Positions 1 through 6,323 of a stretch of DNA of 6,483 nt are shown piece after piece; within the stretch, counting starts at the first letter, position 1, and every line of letters starts with the position of its first letter. The notes under the pieces are model-generated. The model worked only from the letters and a program-made list of their open reading frames with translations. It made no database searches and was not told the DNA's origin. A program made the position numbers and the translations under genes. The DNA is taken from assembly GCA_024404395.1 (NCBI GenBank), contig JAKSPZ010000057.1, forward strand, positions 1-6,483, written 5' to 3'. This DNA is from Clostridia bacterium. GTDB taxonomy: Bacteria > Bacillota > Clostridia > Christensenellales > Aristaeellaceae.

Positions 1-246
1 GGCGTCAGAAAGTGCACCGGCATGCCTGCGGACGTCTATGGACTGAAGGGCAAGGGCTACATCCGCGTCGGGTGTGATGCGGATATGGTGCTCTTCGATC
101 CCGACACTATCATCGATCGTGCCGATTACGCCGATCCTTACAAGAACAACGAGGGCATCCACATGGTCTTCGTCGGCGGTCAGGCGGCTGTTGTCGACAA
201 CGAACTGACGGGCGTGAGAAACGGTAAGATCCTCAGAAGAGCATAA
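1..246 (+). CDS. N-acyl-D-amino-acid deacylase (D-aminoacylase family amidohydrolase), C-terminal part
   Basis: The reading frame is open from the first base and ends at TAA (244-246), so only the last 81 residues are present. The family hydrolyses N-acyl-D-amino acids to a D-amino acid and a carboxylate, using a metal-dependent TIM barrel flanked by a small beta-sandwich. What is visible is the closing beta-sandwich: a K-x-T-x-x-P-A segment (residues 4-10), GLKGKGYIRVGCDADMVLFD (14-33) in the place of the family's G-L-x-x-R-G-x-I-x-x-G-x-x-A-D-hydrophobic-F-D pattern, then a D-x-A-x-Y-x-D-P motif (39-46), a V-x-V-x-G segment (56-60) and the final TGVRNGKILRRA (70-81), typical of D-aminoacylase C-termini. 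The metal-binding and catalytic residues lie upstream of the window. A dihydropyrimidinase or another deacetylase with the same fold is possible but matches the tail less well. An ATG at position 22 is internal, not a real start. Confidence 0.82.
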   Translation, partial: GVRKCTGMPADVYGLKGKGYIRVGCDADMVLFDPDTIIDRADYADPYKNNEGIHMVFVGGQAAVVDNELTGVRNGKILRRA

Positions 247-281
247 AGAAAACCCCATGGCAGACGCCATGGGGTTTTTAA
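245..281. terminator. Bidirectional intrinsic terminator between the convergent genes
   Basis: A perfect 13-bp stem (AAAACCCCATGGC at 249-261 with GCCATGGGGTTTT at 266-278) closes a 4-nt AGAC loop. On the + strand it is followed by TTTTT (275-279, partly within the stem). On the - strand it ends in a matching T-run (complement of 245-252, interrupted by one C). It starts 2 nt after the deacylase stop and lies 10 nt beyond the purB stop, so it can end transcription from both sides. Confidence 0.93.
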
Positions 282-288
282 GTGCATA

Positions 289-1713
289 TCAGAGATTGAT
301 CTCGCCGATATCCGCAGCTTCCTGCTCTGCAAGAATGGGATCGATGACGGTGGTGATGAAGTGCTCGGTCTGCGCTTCGGCACGGCCGGTGTACTTCTCG
401 GGCGCCAGCAGCTCGGTGAGGCTCTCGCGGCTCATGGGGAAGGCGGGATCGTCGGCGATGCGGTCCATCAGATCGCTCTCCAGACCTTCCTGCTTCATGC
501 GGGTGGCGGCAGCCTGAGAATGGACGCGGACGCGCTCGTGGATCTCCTGACGGTCGCAGCCCAGGCGGACAGCTTCCATCATGATGTCTTCGGTGGCCAT
601 GAAGGGCAGGTTCTCCAGCACACGGCGACCGATCATCTTGGGATAGACGACCATGCCGTCGGCAACATTGGCGTAGAGCTCCAAGACGGAGTCGGTGGCC
701 AGGAAGGCTTCGGGCAGGGACAGACGGCGGTTGGCGCTGTCGTCCAGCGTGCGCTCAAACCACTGGGTGGCGGCGGTCATGGCGGGATTCTGTGCCAGCG
801 TCATCACATAGCGGGACAGGGCGCAGATGCGCTCGGAACGCATGGGATTGCGCTTGTAAGCCATGGCAGAGGAACCGATCTGGTTCTTCTCAAAAGGCTC
901 TTCGACTTCGCGGAAGGACTGCAGCAGACGCATATCCTGCGCGAACTTGTATGCGCTCTGGGCGATGCCGGACAGTGCATCCAGCACGCGGGAATCCAGC
1001 TTGCGGGGATAGGTCTGACCGGAAACAGCGAAGACGGCCTTCATACCCATCTTGTCGGCGATGCGTCTTTCCAGCTCGTCGACCTTTTCACCGTCGCCGT
1101 CGAACAGCTCCATGAAGCTGACCTGAGTGCCGGTGGCGCCGCGGTTGCCCAGCAGGCGCAGGGTGGAGATGACGAAGTCGATCTCTTCGAGGTCCATGGT
1201 CAGATCCTGCATCCACAGGCAGGCGCGCTTACCGACGGTGGTCAGCTGTGCGGGCTGCAGATGGGTGTAACCGAGGGTGGGCAGCGCCTTGTACTCCCAG
1301 GCAAACTTGCGGAGGCGGCGCAGCACTTCGACGACCTTCTGACGGACGAGGACCAGCGCGTCACGGAGCATCAGCACATCGGCGTTGTCGGTGACGTAGC
1401 AGCTGGTGGCGCCCAGATGGATGATGCCGCGGGCATTGGGGCAGACATCGCCGTAGGCATGGACATGGGCCATGACGTCGTGGCGGACGCGCTGCTCGTG
1501 CATGCGGGCGCATTCGTAATCGATGTCGTCGATATGAGCCTTCAGTTCATCGACCTGTGCCTGAGTAACGGGCAGTCCCAGCTCCATCTCGGACTCGGCA
1601 AGAGCGACCCACAGCTTGCGCCAGGTGGAGAACTTGCGGTCGGGAGAGAAGATGTACTGCATCTCCTTGCTGGCATAACGGCTGTTCAGCGGGGATTCGT
1701 ATACAGCTTTCAT
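289..1713 (-). CDS. purB: Adenylosuccinate lyase, animal ADSL-like form
   Basis: This 474-residue enzyme of the fumarase/aspartase superfamily releases fumarate twice in purine synthesis: SAICAR to AICAR, and adenylosuccinate to AMP. It is cytoplasmic and normally a homotetramer with composite active sites. Visible motifs are RHDVMAHVHAYG (77-88), IIHLGATSCYVTDNAD (97-112), GYTHLQPAQLTTVGKR (148-163) with the likely general-acid His151, and the superfamily signature GSSAMAYKRNPMRSER (280-295) with the likely catalytic Ser281. QWFERTLDDSANRR (317-330) and LPFMATEDI (369-377) follow. These blocks, and the length, match human ADSL (484 aa) as I recall it far better than the Bacillus (about 430 aa) or E. 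coli (456 aa) enzymes. The start is well supported: GGAGG (complement of 1719-1723) lies 5 nt before ATG, in the 15-nt gap after purA. It is the second gene of a purA-purB operon, with no sign of damage. Confidence 0.97.
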   Translation of the reverse strand: MKAVYESPLNSRYASKEMQYIFSPDRKFSTWRKLWVALAESEMELGLPVTQAQVDELKAHIDDIDYECARMHEQRVRHDVMAHVHAYGDVCPNARGIIHLGATSCYVTDNADVLMLRDALVLVRQKVVEVLRRLRKFAWEYKALPTLGYTHLQPAQLTTVGKRACLWMQDLTMDLEEIDFVISTLRLLGNRGATGTQVSFMELFDGDGEKVDELERRIADKMGMKAVFAVSGQTYPRKLDSRVLDALSGIAQSAYKFAQDMRLLQSFREVEEPFEKNQIGSSAMAYKRNPMRSERICALSRYVMTLAQNPAMTAATQWFERTLDDSANRRLSLPEAFLATDSVLELYANVADGMVVYPKMIGRRVLENLPFMATEDIMMEAVRLGCDRQEIHERVRVHSQAAATRMKQEGLESDLMDRIADDPAFPMSRESLTELLAPEKYTGRAEAQTEHFITTVIDPILAEQEAADIGEINL

Positions 1714-1728
1714 TCAGACCTCCGTGTA

Positions 1729-3006
1729 TCAGTCGCGGATGATGAGGGCTTCGCGCTCGGCACCGACGGAAACGTACTTGATGGGTGCGCCGACGCGCTT
1801 CTCGATGAACTCGATGTAGTTGCGGGTGGCTTCGGGCAGATCCTCGTACTTGCGGATGCCGGAGACATCGCACTTCCAACCGGGCAGGACTTCGTAGACG
1901 GGCTCGCAGTCATACAGGTCGGGGGTGTAGGGGAAGCGGTCGATGATCTCGCCGTTGAGCTTGTAGGCGACGCAGACCGGGATCTCATCCAGATAGGAGA
2001 GAACGTCGATCTTGGTCAGTGCGAGGGCAGTGGTGCCCTGCAGCTTGGTGCCGTAGCGGGTGGCGGGGATGTCCATCCATGCGACGCGGCGGGGACGACC
2101 GGTGGCGGCACCGTATTCGCCGCCGGCTTCGCGCAGATCGTGCGCAGCCTGACCGTCCAGTTCACCGACGAAGGGACCTTCGCCGACGCAGGTGGAGTAT
2201 GCCTTGGTAACGCCGACGACCTCATCGACCTTCAGGGAAGGCAGACCGCAGCCGACGGGGGCGTTGCAGGCCAGAGAAGAGGAAGAGGACGTGAAGGGAT
2301 AGATGCCGTAGTTGATGTCGCGCAGTGCGCCCAGCTGTGCCTCGAACATGATGCTGTGACCCTCGGCCTGCTTCTTCTCGAGCAGCTCGCCTGCGTCGCA
2401 GATGTGGGGGATCAGCTGATCGCCGTAGGTGTGGATCCAGGCCAGGATCTCGTCGAAGTCGAACTCGGGCTGCTCATAGCCGTGAGCGACCAGTGCGTTC
2501 TTCCAGTCGATGAGGCGATGCAGGTGCGCTTCGAGAGAGGCGGGATGGAGCAGATCGCCCATCTGGATCGCCTTCTTCATGTACTTGTCGCCGTAGATGG
2601 GGCTGATGCCGCGGAGGGTGGAGCCGAAGCTGTTCTTGCCCAGACGGATCTCTTCCCACTTGTCCTGCAGGGGATGGATGGGGAGGACCATGACGGCACG
2701 GTCGGAGATCTTCAGGTTGTCGGGAGTGATCTCAACGCCGCCTGCGCGCAGACGACCGATCTCCTCGACCAGATGCTTCAGGTCGATGACAACACCGGGA
2801 CCCAGCAGATTGACGGCATCGCGATGGAAGATGCCGGAAGGCAGCAAATTCAGCGCAAACTTGCCGTAGGAATTAATGACGGTGTGACCGGCATTGTTAC
2901 CGCCCTGATAGCGGACTACAACATCGTACTGATCGGCAAAGTAGTCGACCATACGGCCCTTGCCTTCGTCACCCCAGTTGATACCGACGATTGCGCAATT
3001 AGACAT
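1729..3006 (-). CDS. purA: Adenylosuccinate synthetase, variant clostridial-type
   Basis: This 425-residue protein catalyses GTP-dependent joining of IMP and aspartate to adenylosuccinate, the first committed step to AMP. The N-terminal NWGDEGKGR (10-18) is the phosphate-binding loop with catalytic Asp13, and RYQGGNNAGHT (32-42) carries catalytic His41. Other conserved blocks are LLPSGI (54-59), KAYSTCVGEGPF (268-279), the nucleotide-binding ATGRPRR (301-307) and the guanine-reading TKID (331-334). Two IMP-site blocks depart from the classical form: GSTLRGISPIYGDK (128-141) replaces G-T-T-G-R-G-I-G-P-A-Y, and EAQLGALRDINYG (222-234) replaces E-G-A-Q-G-T-L-L-D-x-D-x-G. I recall similar versions in other Clostridia, so I read this as a functional subfamily, not decay. 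GAGGTG (complement of 3015-3020) lies 8 nt before the ATG. It is transcribed from the divergent region and followed 15 nt later by purB. Confidence 0.96.
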   Translation of the reverse strand: MSNCAIVGINWGDEGKGRMVDYFADQYDVVVRYQGGNNAGHTVINSYGKFALNLLPSGIFHRDAVNLLGPGVVIDLKHLVEEIGRLRAGGVEITPDNLKISDRAVMVLPIHPLQDKWEEIRLGKNSFGSTLRGISPIYGDKYMKKAIQMGDLLHPASLEAHLHRLIDWKNALVAHGYEQPEFDFDEILAWIHTYGDQLIPHICDAGELLEKKQAEGHSIMFEAQLGALRDINYGIYPFTSSSSSLACNAPVGCGLPSLKVDEVVGVTKAYSTCVGEGPFVGELDGQAAHDLREAGGEYGAATGRPRRVAWMDIPATRYGTKLQGTTALALTKIDVLSYLDEIPVCVAYKLNGEIIDRFPYTPDLYDCEPVYEVLPGWKCDVSGIRKYEDLPEATRNYIEFIEKRVGAPIKYVSVGAEREALIIRD

Positions 3007-3031
3007 GAATAATTCACCTCATACGAATATT

Positions 3032-3065
3032 ATCGTTCGGGATGCGGAAAAATGTTCGGGAAAAT
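3032..3065 (-). promoter_or_regulatory. Two PurR-box-like repeats in the purA leader
   Basis: Read on the - strand, CCCGAACATT (complement of 3051-3060) and CCCGAACGAT (complement of 3032-3041) are direct repeats sharing TCCCGAAC and spaced 19 bp apart. CCGAAC with flanking A/T is the core of the PurBox bound by PurR in Bacillus and Lactococcus. They lie about 20-55 nt downstream of the predicted start of transcription, where a bound regulator would block elongation. The orientation (direct, not inverted) and the spacing differ from the classical Bacillus pair, so the assignment is tentative. Confidence 0.4.
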
Positions 3066-3090
3066 GACCTATTTCCGCTGCTTACACCTC

Positions 3091-3119
3091 ATTATATCAG
3101 AAAACCCATTGTTTTTCCA
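3091..3119 (-). promoter_or_regulatory. sigma-A type promoter of purA-purB
   Basis: On the - strand there is a perfect -10 TATAAT (complement of 3091-3096) and a -35 TGGAAA (complement of 3114-3119, 4 of 6 consensus bases), separated by exactly 17 nt. The expected start of transcription is near 3084, giving a leader of roughly 77 nt before the purA ATG. I see no other candidate as good on this strand of the gap. Confidence 0.75.
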
Positions 3120-3156
3120 CCATTACGGCTACTTTTTCCGAATTTTGATAATGCGT

Positions 3157-3184
3157 TTGCAATTCCCTGTGTTTGTGATATAAT
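3157..3184 (+). promoter_or_regulatory. sigma-A type promoter of the membrane protein-glucosidase operon
   Basis: A perfect -10 TATAAT (3179-3184) is preceded by TGA (3176-3178), making an extended -10. A weak -35 TTGCAA (3157-3162) lies 16 nt upstream. Transcription should begin near 3191, leaving about 30 nt of leader with AAAGGAG (3205-3211) 8 nt before the ATG at 3220. Confidence 0.72.
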
Positions 3185-3219
3185 GAGAAAGCAAAAACCG
3201 TTGCAAAGGAGAATTCCCC

Positions 3220-3921
3220 ATGGCAAAGAACAGTGCAAAATCCAAGGGTTATCGCAAGGCAGCTAAGAAAAAGCCGTACCTTACCAAGAAAGAGATCACC
3301 ATCACCGTCGCAGTGATCGTTCTGATCATCGTCGGTCTCATTCTGTTCAATACCTTCTATGATGACGGTTCCCTGAAGGTCGCGGACGGCGTCGTCGTTA
3401 CCGAGGGCGAGAACAGCATCATCGTCAACGGCAGTGCCTCCTCCAGAAGCCCCCGCTACTTCAAGCTGGGTCAGGTGAGCGAGATCGAAGGCTATACCAT
3501 GGAGCGCGTTGCGGTCGAGACCGACGAGAACCGCGCCCGTTACGAATACACCAACGAAGATGAAGCGGGCATCGACACCATCTCCGTCTCCGGTGTGAAC
3601 TACACCGCCAAGGCGATGACCGATCTGGTCTCCGGCGCTTTCGGCGATTCCGAGACTTCCGAAGATGTTGATGAGATCCGCGAGATCGAAGTTGACGGCA
3701 AGAAGGTCTACTGCTATTCCCATCTGCAGCGTCCCGCCGAAGATGCGGAGGATCAGATCTACACCCGTGAACTGATCGCTCACATCGAAGTGAACGAGAA
3801 GCGCTCCATCGAAGTACTGGTCGTGGATCAGGCAGACGCCGAAGAAGGTCTGGTCGCCACCGACGCACTGTATGAGACGCTGGATGTCGCTCTCGCCGCG
3901 ATCAGCTACGAGACCAAGTAA
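3220..3921 (+). CDS. Membrane-anchored protein of unknown function
   Basis: I do not recognise this 233-residue protein as a named family. Its layout is clear: a very basic N-terminus (ten Lys/Arg in residues 1-24), one hydrophobic segment at about 26-46 (ITVAVIVLIIVGLILF is its core), then about 187 mostly acidic residues. By the positive-inside rule the N-terminus is cytoplasmic and the large domain is outside the membrane. That domain alternates short beta-like stretches with charged turns, has one cysteine (165, in KVYCYSH) and no lipobox, cell-wall anchor or enzymatic motif that I can see. The start is supported by AAAGGAG 8 nt upstream and the promoter at 3157-3184. The next gene begins 12 nt after its stop, so it is probably co-transcribed with the glucosidase. 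That neighbour is cytoplasmic, so physical partnership is not implied. Confidence 0.85.
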   Translation: MAKNSAKSKGYRKAAKKKPYLTKKEITITVAVIVLIIVGLILFNTFYDDGSLKVADGVVVTEGENSIIVNGSASSRSPRYFKLGQVSEIEGYTMERVAVETDENRARYEYTNEDEAGIDTISVSGVNYTAKAMTDLVSGAFGDSETSEDVDEIREIEVDGKKVYCYSHLQRPAEDAEDQIYTRELIAHIEVNEKRSIEVLVVDQADAEEGLVATDALYETLDVALAAISYETK

Positions 3922-3933
3922 GGAGAACAAAAC

Positions 3934-6171
3934 ATGAATATTCCCGAGATCCTTCAGCAGATGACATTGGAAGAAAAGGCAAGAATGCTTTCAGGACGTG
4001 ATTTCTGGCATTTTGAAGCTGTTGAACGTCTCGGTGTTCCCGCAGTCATGGTGGCCGATGGCCCCCATGGTCTGCGCAAGGAAGTAGACAACACGGGCAA
4101 CGACGCCAGCAAAGCGTCGGTGCCCGCGACTGCTTTTCCGACCGCTGCGGCGCTGGCCTGCTCCTTTGACCGCGAACTGGTTGGTCAGGTAGGTGAGGCG
4201 CTGGGTGAACTCTGTCAGGAGGAGGACGTTGCCGTCATCCTCGGACCCGGCACCAATATCAAGCGTTCGCCTCTGTGCGGCAGAAACTTCGAGTATTTCT
4301 CGGAGGATCCGCTGCTGGCGGGCGAATTGGCGGCAGCGCATATCAACGGCGTACAAAGCCGTGATATCGGCACTTCCCTGAAGCATTTCATGCTGAACAA
4401 TCAGGAGAATCGCCGTCTGACCGTCAGCGCGGAAGTGGATGAGCGCACCTGTCGCGAGATCTATATGACGCCCTTTGAGATCGCGGTCAAGAAGGGCAAG
4501 CCCTGGACGGTCATGTGTTCCTACAACAAGATCGGCGGTGTCTATGCTTCCGAGAACAAGGCACTGCTTACCGACCTGCTCCGCGATGAATGGGGATTTG
4601 AAGGCGTGACCATCACCGACTGGGGTGCCTGCAACGATCATGCGGCGGGCGTTGCCGCGGGTATGGATGTCGTCATGCCGTCCATCGGCGAAGAAGGCGC
4701 CCGCGAGATCGTGGATGCAGTCAACGATGGCCGACTGGACATCGCCTGCGTGGATGCCGCGGTCACGCGCATCCTGAAACTGGCGGATCGTTATACCGCC
4801 ACCCATAAGAAGGATCCTGATTTCTTCCTTGGCGTTCAACATCATCTCGCGCGGAAAGTCGCCCGCGAATGTGCGGTGCTTCTGAAGAACGACGGCACGC
4901 TGCCTCTTGCTTCTAAGGGCAATATTGCCTTTATCGGCGCATTTGCCGAGGCACCCCGCTATCAGGGCGGCGGCAGTTCCCATGTCAATCCCTATGAGAT
5001 GACCTCCGCCCTTGAAGCGGTCCGTTCTGTCTGCAAGGTCAGTTATGCCAAGGGCTATCAGACCGAGACCGATACGGTGGACGAGGCGCTGGAGGCGGAA
5101 GCCGTGAAGTTGGCCTCCGAGTCCGATGTGGCCGTCATGTTCGTGGGTCTGCCCGATGCATTCGAATCCGAAGGCTACGACCGCAAGCATATGGAGATGC
5201 CCAACTGCCAGAATCGGCTGATCGAAAAGGTCGCCGAGGTCTGCAAGAAGGTCGTCATCGTTTTGCACAACGGTTCGCCCATCACCATGCCGTGGCTCGA
5301 CAAGGTCAACGCCGTTCTTGAGATGTATCTGGGCGGTCAGGCGGTGGGCGCCGCTGCGGTGGACCTGCTCTTTGGCGCGGTATCTCCCTCGGGCAAACTG
5401 GCGGAGACCTTCCCGTTGCGCCTCGAGGACAATCCTTCCTACCTGAACTTCCCCGGCGACGACGATATCGTCCGCTACGCCGAGGGCATGTATGTGGGCT
5501 ATCGCTGGTATGATGCGCGGAAGATGGATGTCCGCTATCCCTTCGGACACGGTCTGTCCTACACCACGTTCAAATACGACAACGTCCGCGTCGAGGGTAC
5601 CGATCCCGTCATGGTCTCCGTGGATGTGACCAACACGGGCAGAATGGGCGCCAAAGAGATCGTGCAGTGCTATGTGCATGACTGCGCGCCCGTCGTATCC
5701 AAGCCTGTCAATGCGCTGTGCGGCTTCGAAAAGATCTACATCGCTCCCGGCAAGACGGTGACGGTGACAATCCCCGTAGAGCGCCGTGCGTACTCTCACT
5801 ATGATGTGAAGGCAGGTCGTTGGGTCGTCGACGGCGGCGAATATGAGCTGAGCGTCGGCGCTTCTTCCCGCGATCTTCGCGGCAGCGTGAAAGTGGCGGT
5901 GGCGGGTGATAAGGTCGAAAGACCTGTTACCTTGGATACCACGGTCATGGAGATGATCCGTGCGACCCTTGGCACGCAGAAGGAGACAATCGCGAAGAAA
6001 CTCCTTGAGGTCTGTTCCGGCGTTTCCGAGAACGGTGCGCTGTCGGAGACCCTTGAGAATGTCTTCATGGCGGACCTGCCCCTGCATTCCCTCCGCGGAT
6101 TCAGCGGCGGCAAGCTGTCCATGAAGGATATCCGCGAAATGGTGGCAGCTGCCAATGCGAAGGATAAATGA
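3934..6171 (+). CDS. Glycoside hydrolase family 3 beta-glucosidase, cytoplasmic
   Basis: This 745-residue enzyme should remove beta-linked sugars, most often glucose, from the non-reducing end of oligosaccharides or glycosides by a retaining mechanism. Domain order: a TIM barrel (about 1-290) with substrate-contact motifs ADGPHGLR (41-48), GRNFEYFSEDP (116-126) and KHF (150-152), and nucleophile Asp229 in TITDWGA (226-232); an alpha/beta sandwich (about 305-545) with the likely acid/base in ESEGYDR (411-417; Glu413 or Glu411) and RYPFGHGLSYT (534-544); a fibronectin III-like domain (about 558-645); and a tail of about 85 residues containing LRGFSGGKLSMKDI, which I recall from clostridial homologues. 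There is no signal peptide, so it acts in the cytoplasm on imported sugars. No PA14 insertion is seen. TAAGGAG overlaps the stop of the preceding gene and lies 8 nt before the ATG, indicating an operon. Sequence alone does not separate glucosidase from xylosidase or other GH3 specificities. Confidence 0.93.
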   Translation: MNIPEILQQMTLEEKARMLSGRDFWHFEAVERLGVPAVMVADGPHGLRKEVDNTGNDASKASVPATAFPTAAALACSFDRELVGQVGEALGELCQEEDVAVILGPGTNIKRSPLCGRNFEYFSEDPLLAGELAAAHINGVQSRDIGTSLKHFMLNNQENRRLTVSAEVDERTCREIYMTPFEIAVKKGKPWTVMCSYNKIGGVYASENKALLTDLLRDEWGFEGVTITDWGACNDHAAGVAAGMDVVMPSIGEEGAREIVDAVNDGRLDIACVDAAVTRILKLADRYTATHKKDPDFFLGVQHHLARKVARECAVLLKNDGTLPLASKGNIAFIGAFAEAPRYQGGGSSHVNPYEMTSALEAVRSVCKVSYAKGYQTETDTVDEALEAEAVKLASESDVAVMFVGLPDAFESEGYDRKHMEMPNCQNRLIEKVAEVCKKVVIVLHNGSPITMPWLDKVNAVLEMYLGGQAVGAAAVDLLFGAVSPSGKLAETFPLRLEDNPSYLNFPGDDDIVRYAEGMYVGYRWYDARKMDVRYPFGHGLSYTTFKYDNVRVEGTDPVMVSVDVTNTGRMGAKEIVQCYVHDCAPVVSKPVNALCGFEKIYIAPGKTVTVTIPVERRAYSHYDVKAGRWVVDGGEYELSVGASSRDLRGSVKVAVAGDKVERPVTLDTTVMEMIRATLGTQKETIAKKLLEVCSGVSENGALSETLENVFMADLPLHSLRGFSGGKLSMKDIREMVAAANAKDK

Positions 6172-6177
6172 TTTTGC

Positions 6178-6206
6178 TTGACTTTCAACAGTGGCTGTGG
6201 TATGAT
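6178..6206 (+). promoter_or_regulatory. sigma-A type promoter of the fluoride-switch antiporter gene
   Basis: -35 TTGACT (6178-6183, 5 of 6) and -10 TATGAT (6201-6206, 5 of 6) are separated by exactly 17 nt, with TG at 6197-6198 just upstream of the -10. The -35 begins 6 nt after the glucosidase stop. The predicted transcription start (about 6213) falls directly before the riboswitch aptamer, so each supports the other. No terminator separates it from the upstream gene, so read-through from the glucosidase operon is possible. Confidence 0.88.
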
Positions 6207-6214
6207 CCCGGTCA

Positions 6215-6270
6215 GTGGGAATGAAGTTCTCCCCGGGGCGACCCGAACCGCGAAATGCTGATGACTTCTG
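6215..6270 (+). promoter_or_regulatory. Fluoride riboswitch aptamer (crcB motif)
   Basis: The sequence follows the crcB/fluoride RNA pattern: GGGAATGAAGTTCTCCC (6217-6233) corresponds to the consensus GGcGAUGGaGUUCGCC block, and AACCGC (6246-6251) with TGCTGATGACTTCT (6256-6269) to the AACCGC ... GCUGAUGACUCCU block. Pairings: GGGA (6217-6220) with TCCC (6230-6233); GAAGT (6223-6227) with ACTTC (6264-6268), a compensated version of the usual GGAGU/ACUCC; and GCG (6250-6252) with TGC (6256-6258). An additional hairpin, CGGG-GCGA-CCCG (6234-6245), sits at the junction where many members have only a few nucleotides. The RNA class binds fluoride through magnesium ions and raises expression of fluoride-tolerance genes. 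The motif match, compensated helix, upstream promoter and downstream antiporter agree. Confidence 0.88.
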
Positions 6271-6317
6271 CGATTAATCCGAACGCAGAGCCATCGGCAT
6301 TTTGCGTTCTAAGGAGT
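6264..6317 (+). promoter_or_regulatory. Candidate riboswitch expression platform, probably translational
   Basis: After the aptamer, three alternative pairings are visible. GAACGCA (6281-6287) pairs with TGCGTTC (6303-6309), ending just before the Shine-Dalgarno AAGGAG (6311-6316). TTCTGCG (6266-6272) pairs with CGCAGAG (6284-6290) and excludes both that hairpin and the aptamer helix. ACTTCT (6264-6269) can pair with AGGAGT (6312-6317), covering the ribosome site. No U-run follows any stem, so termination is unlikely. The pairing rules are seen in the sequence; the switching order is inferred. Confidence 0.5.
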
Positions 6318-6323
6318 GGTATT

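Noticed and set aside
361..3012. An 883-codon open frame on the + strand across both purB and purA
   Set aside because: It is exactly antisense and in the same codon register as both genes, which avoid TTA, CTA and TCA codons and so leave the opposite strand free of stops. Its translation shows no family motif, and purA and purB are unmistakable.
3007..3084. A purine riboswitch in the purA leader
   Set aside because: The leader of about 77 nt lacks the conserved three-way junction core and paired loops of guanine/adenine aptamers; only a weak 7-bp hairpin and the PurBox-like repeats are visible.
3069..3092. A 7-codon upstream frame (ATG to TAG) in the purA leader
   Set aside because: Its ATG overlaps the predicted -10 box, so it would not be in the transcript.
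3097..3930. A 277-codon open frame on the - strand opposite the membrane protein gene
   Set aside because: It is antisense to a frame with a good promoter, Shine-Dalgarno site and membrane helix. The - strand frame has no credible ribosome site of its own and would read through the divergent promoter region.
3991..6087. A 698-codon open frame on the - strand opposite the glucosidase
   Set aside because: It has the same cause: antisense in the same register to a gene with biased codon use. The GH3 catalytic motifs on the + strand show which strand codes.
6281..6309. The hairpin after the aptamer as an intrinsic terminator
   Set aside because: It is followed by TAAGGAG, not a U-run, and directly precedes the antiporter ribosome site, so it is better read as part of a translational platform.
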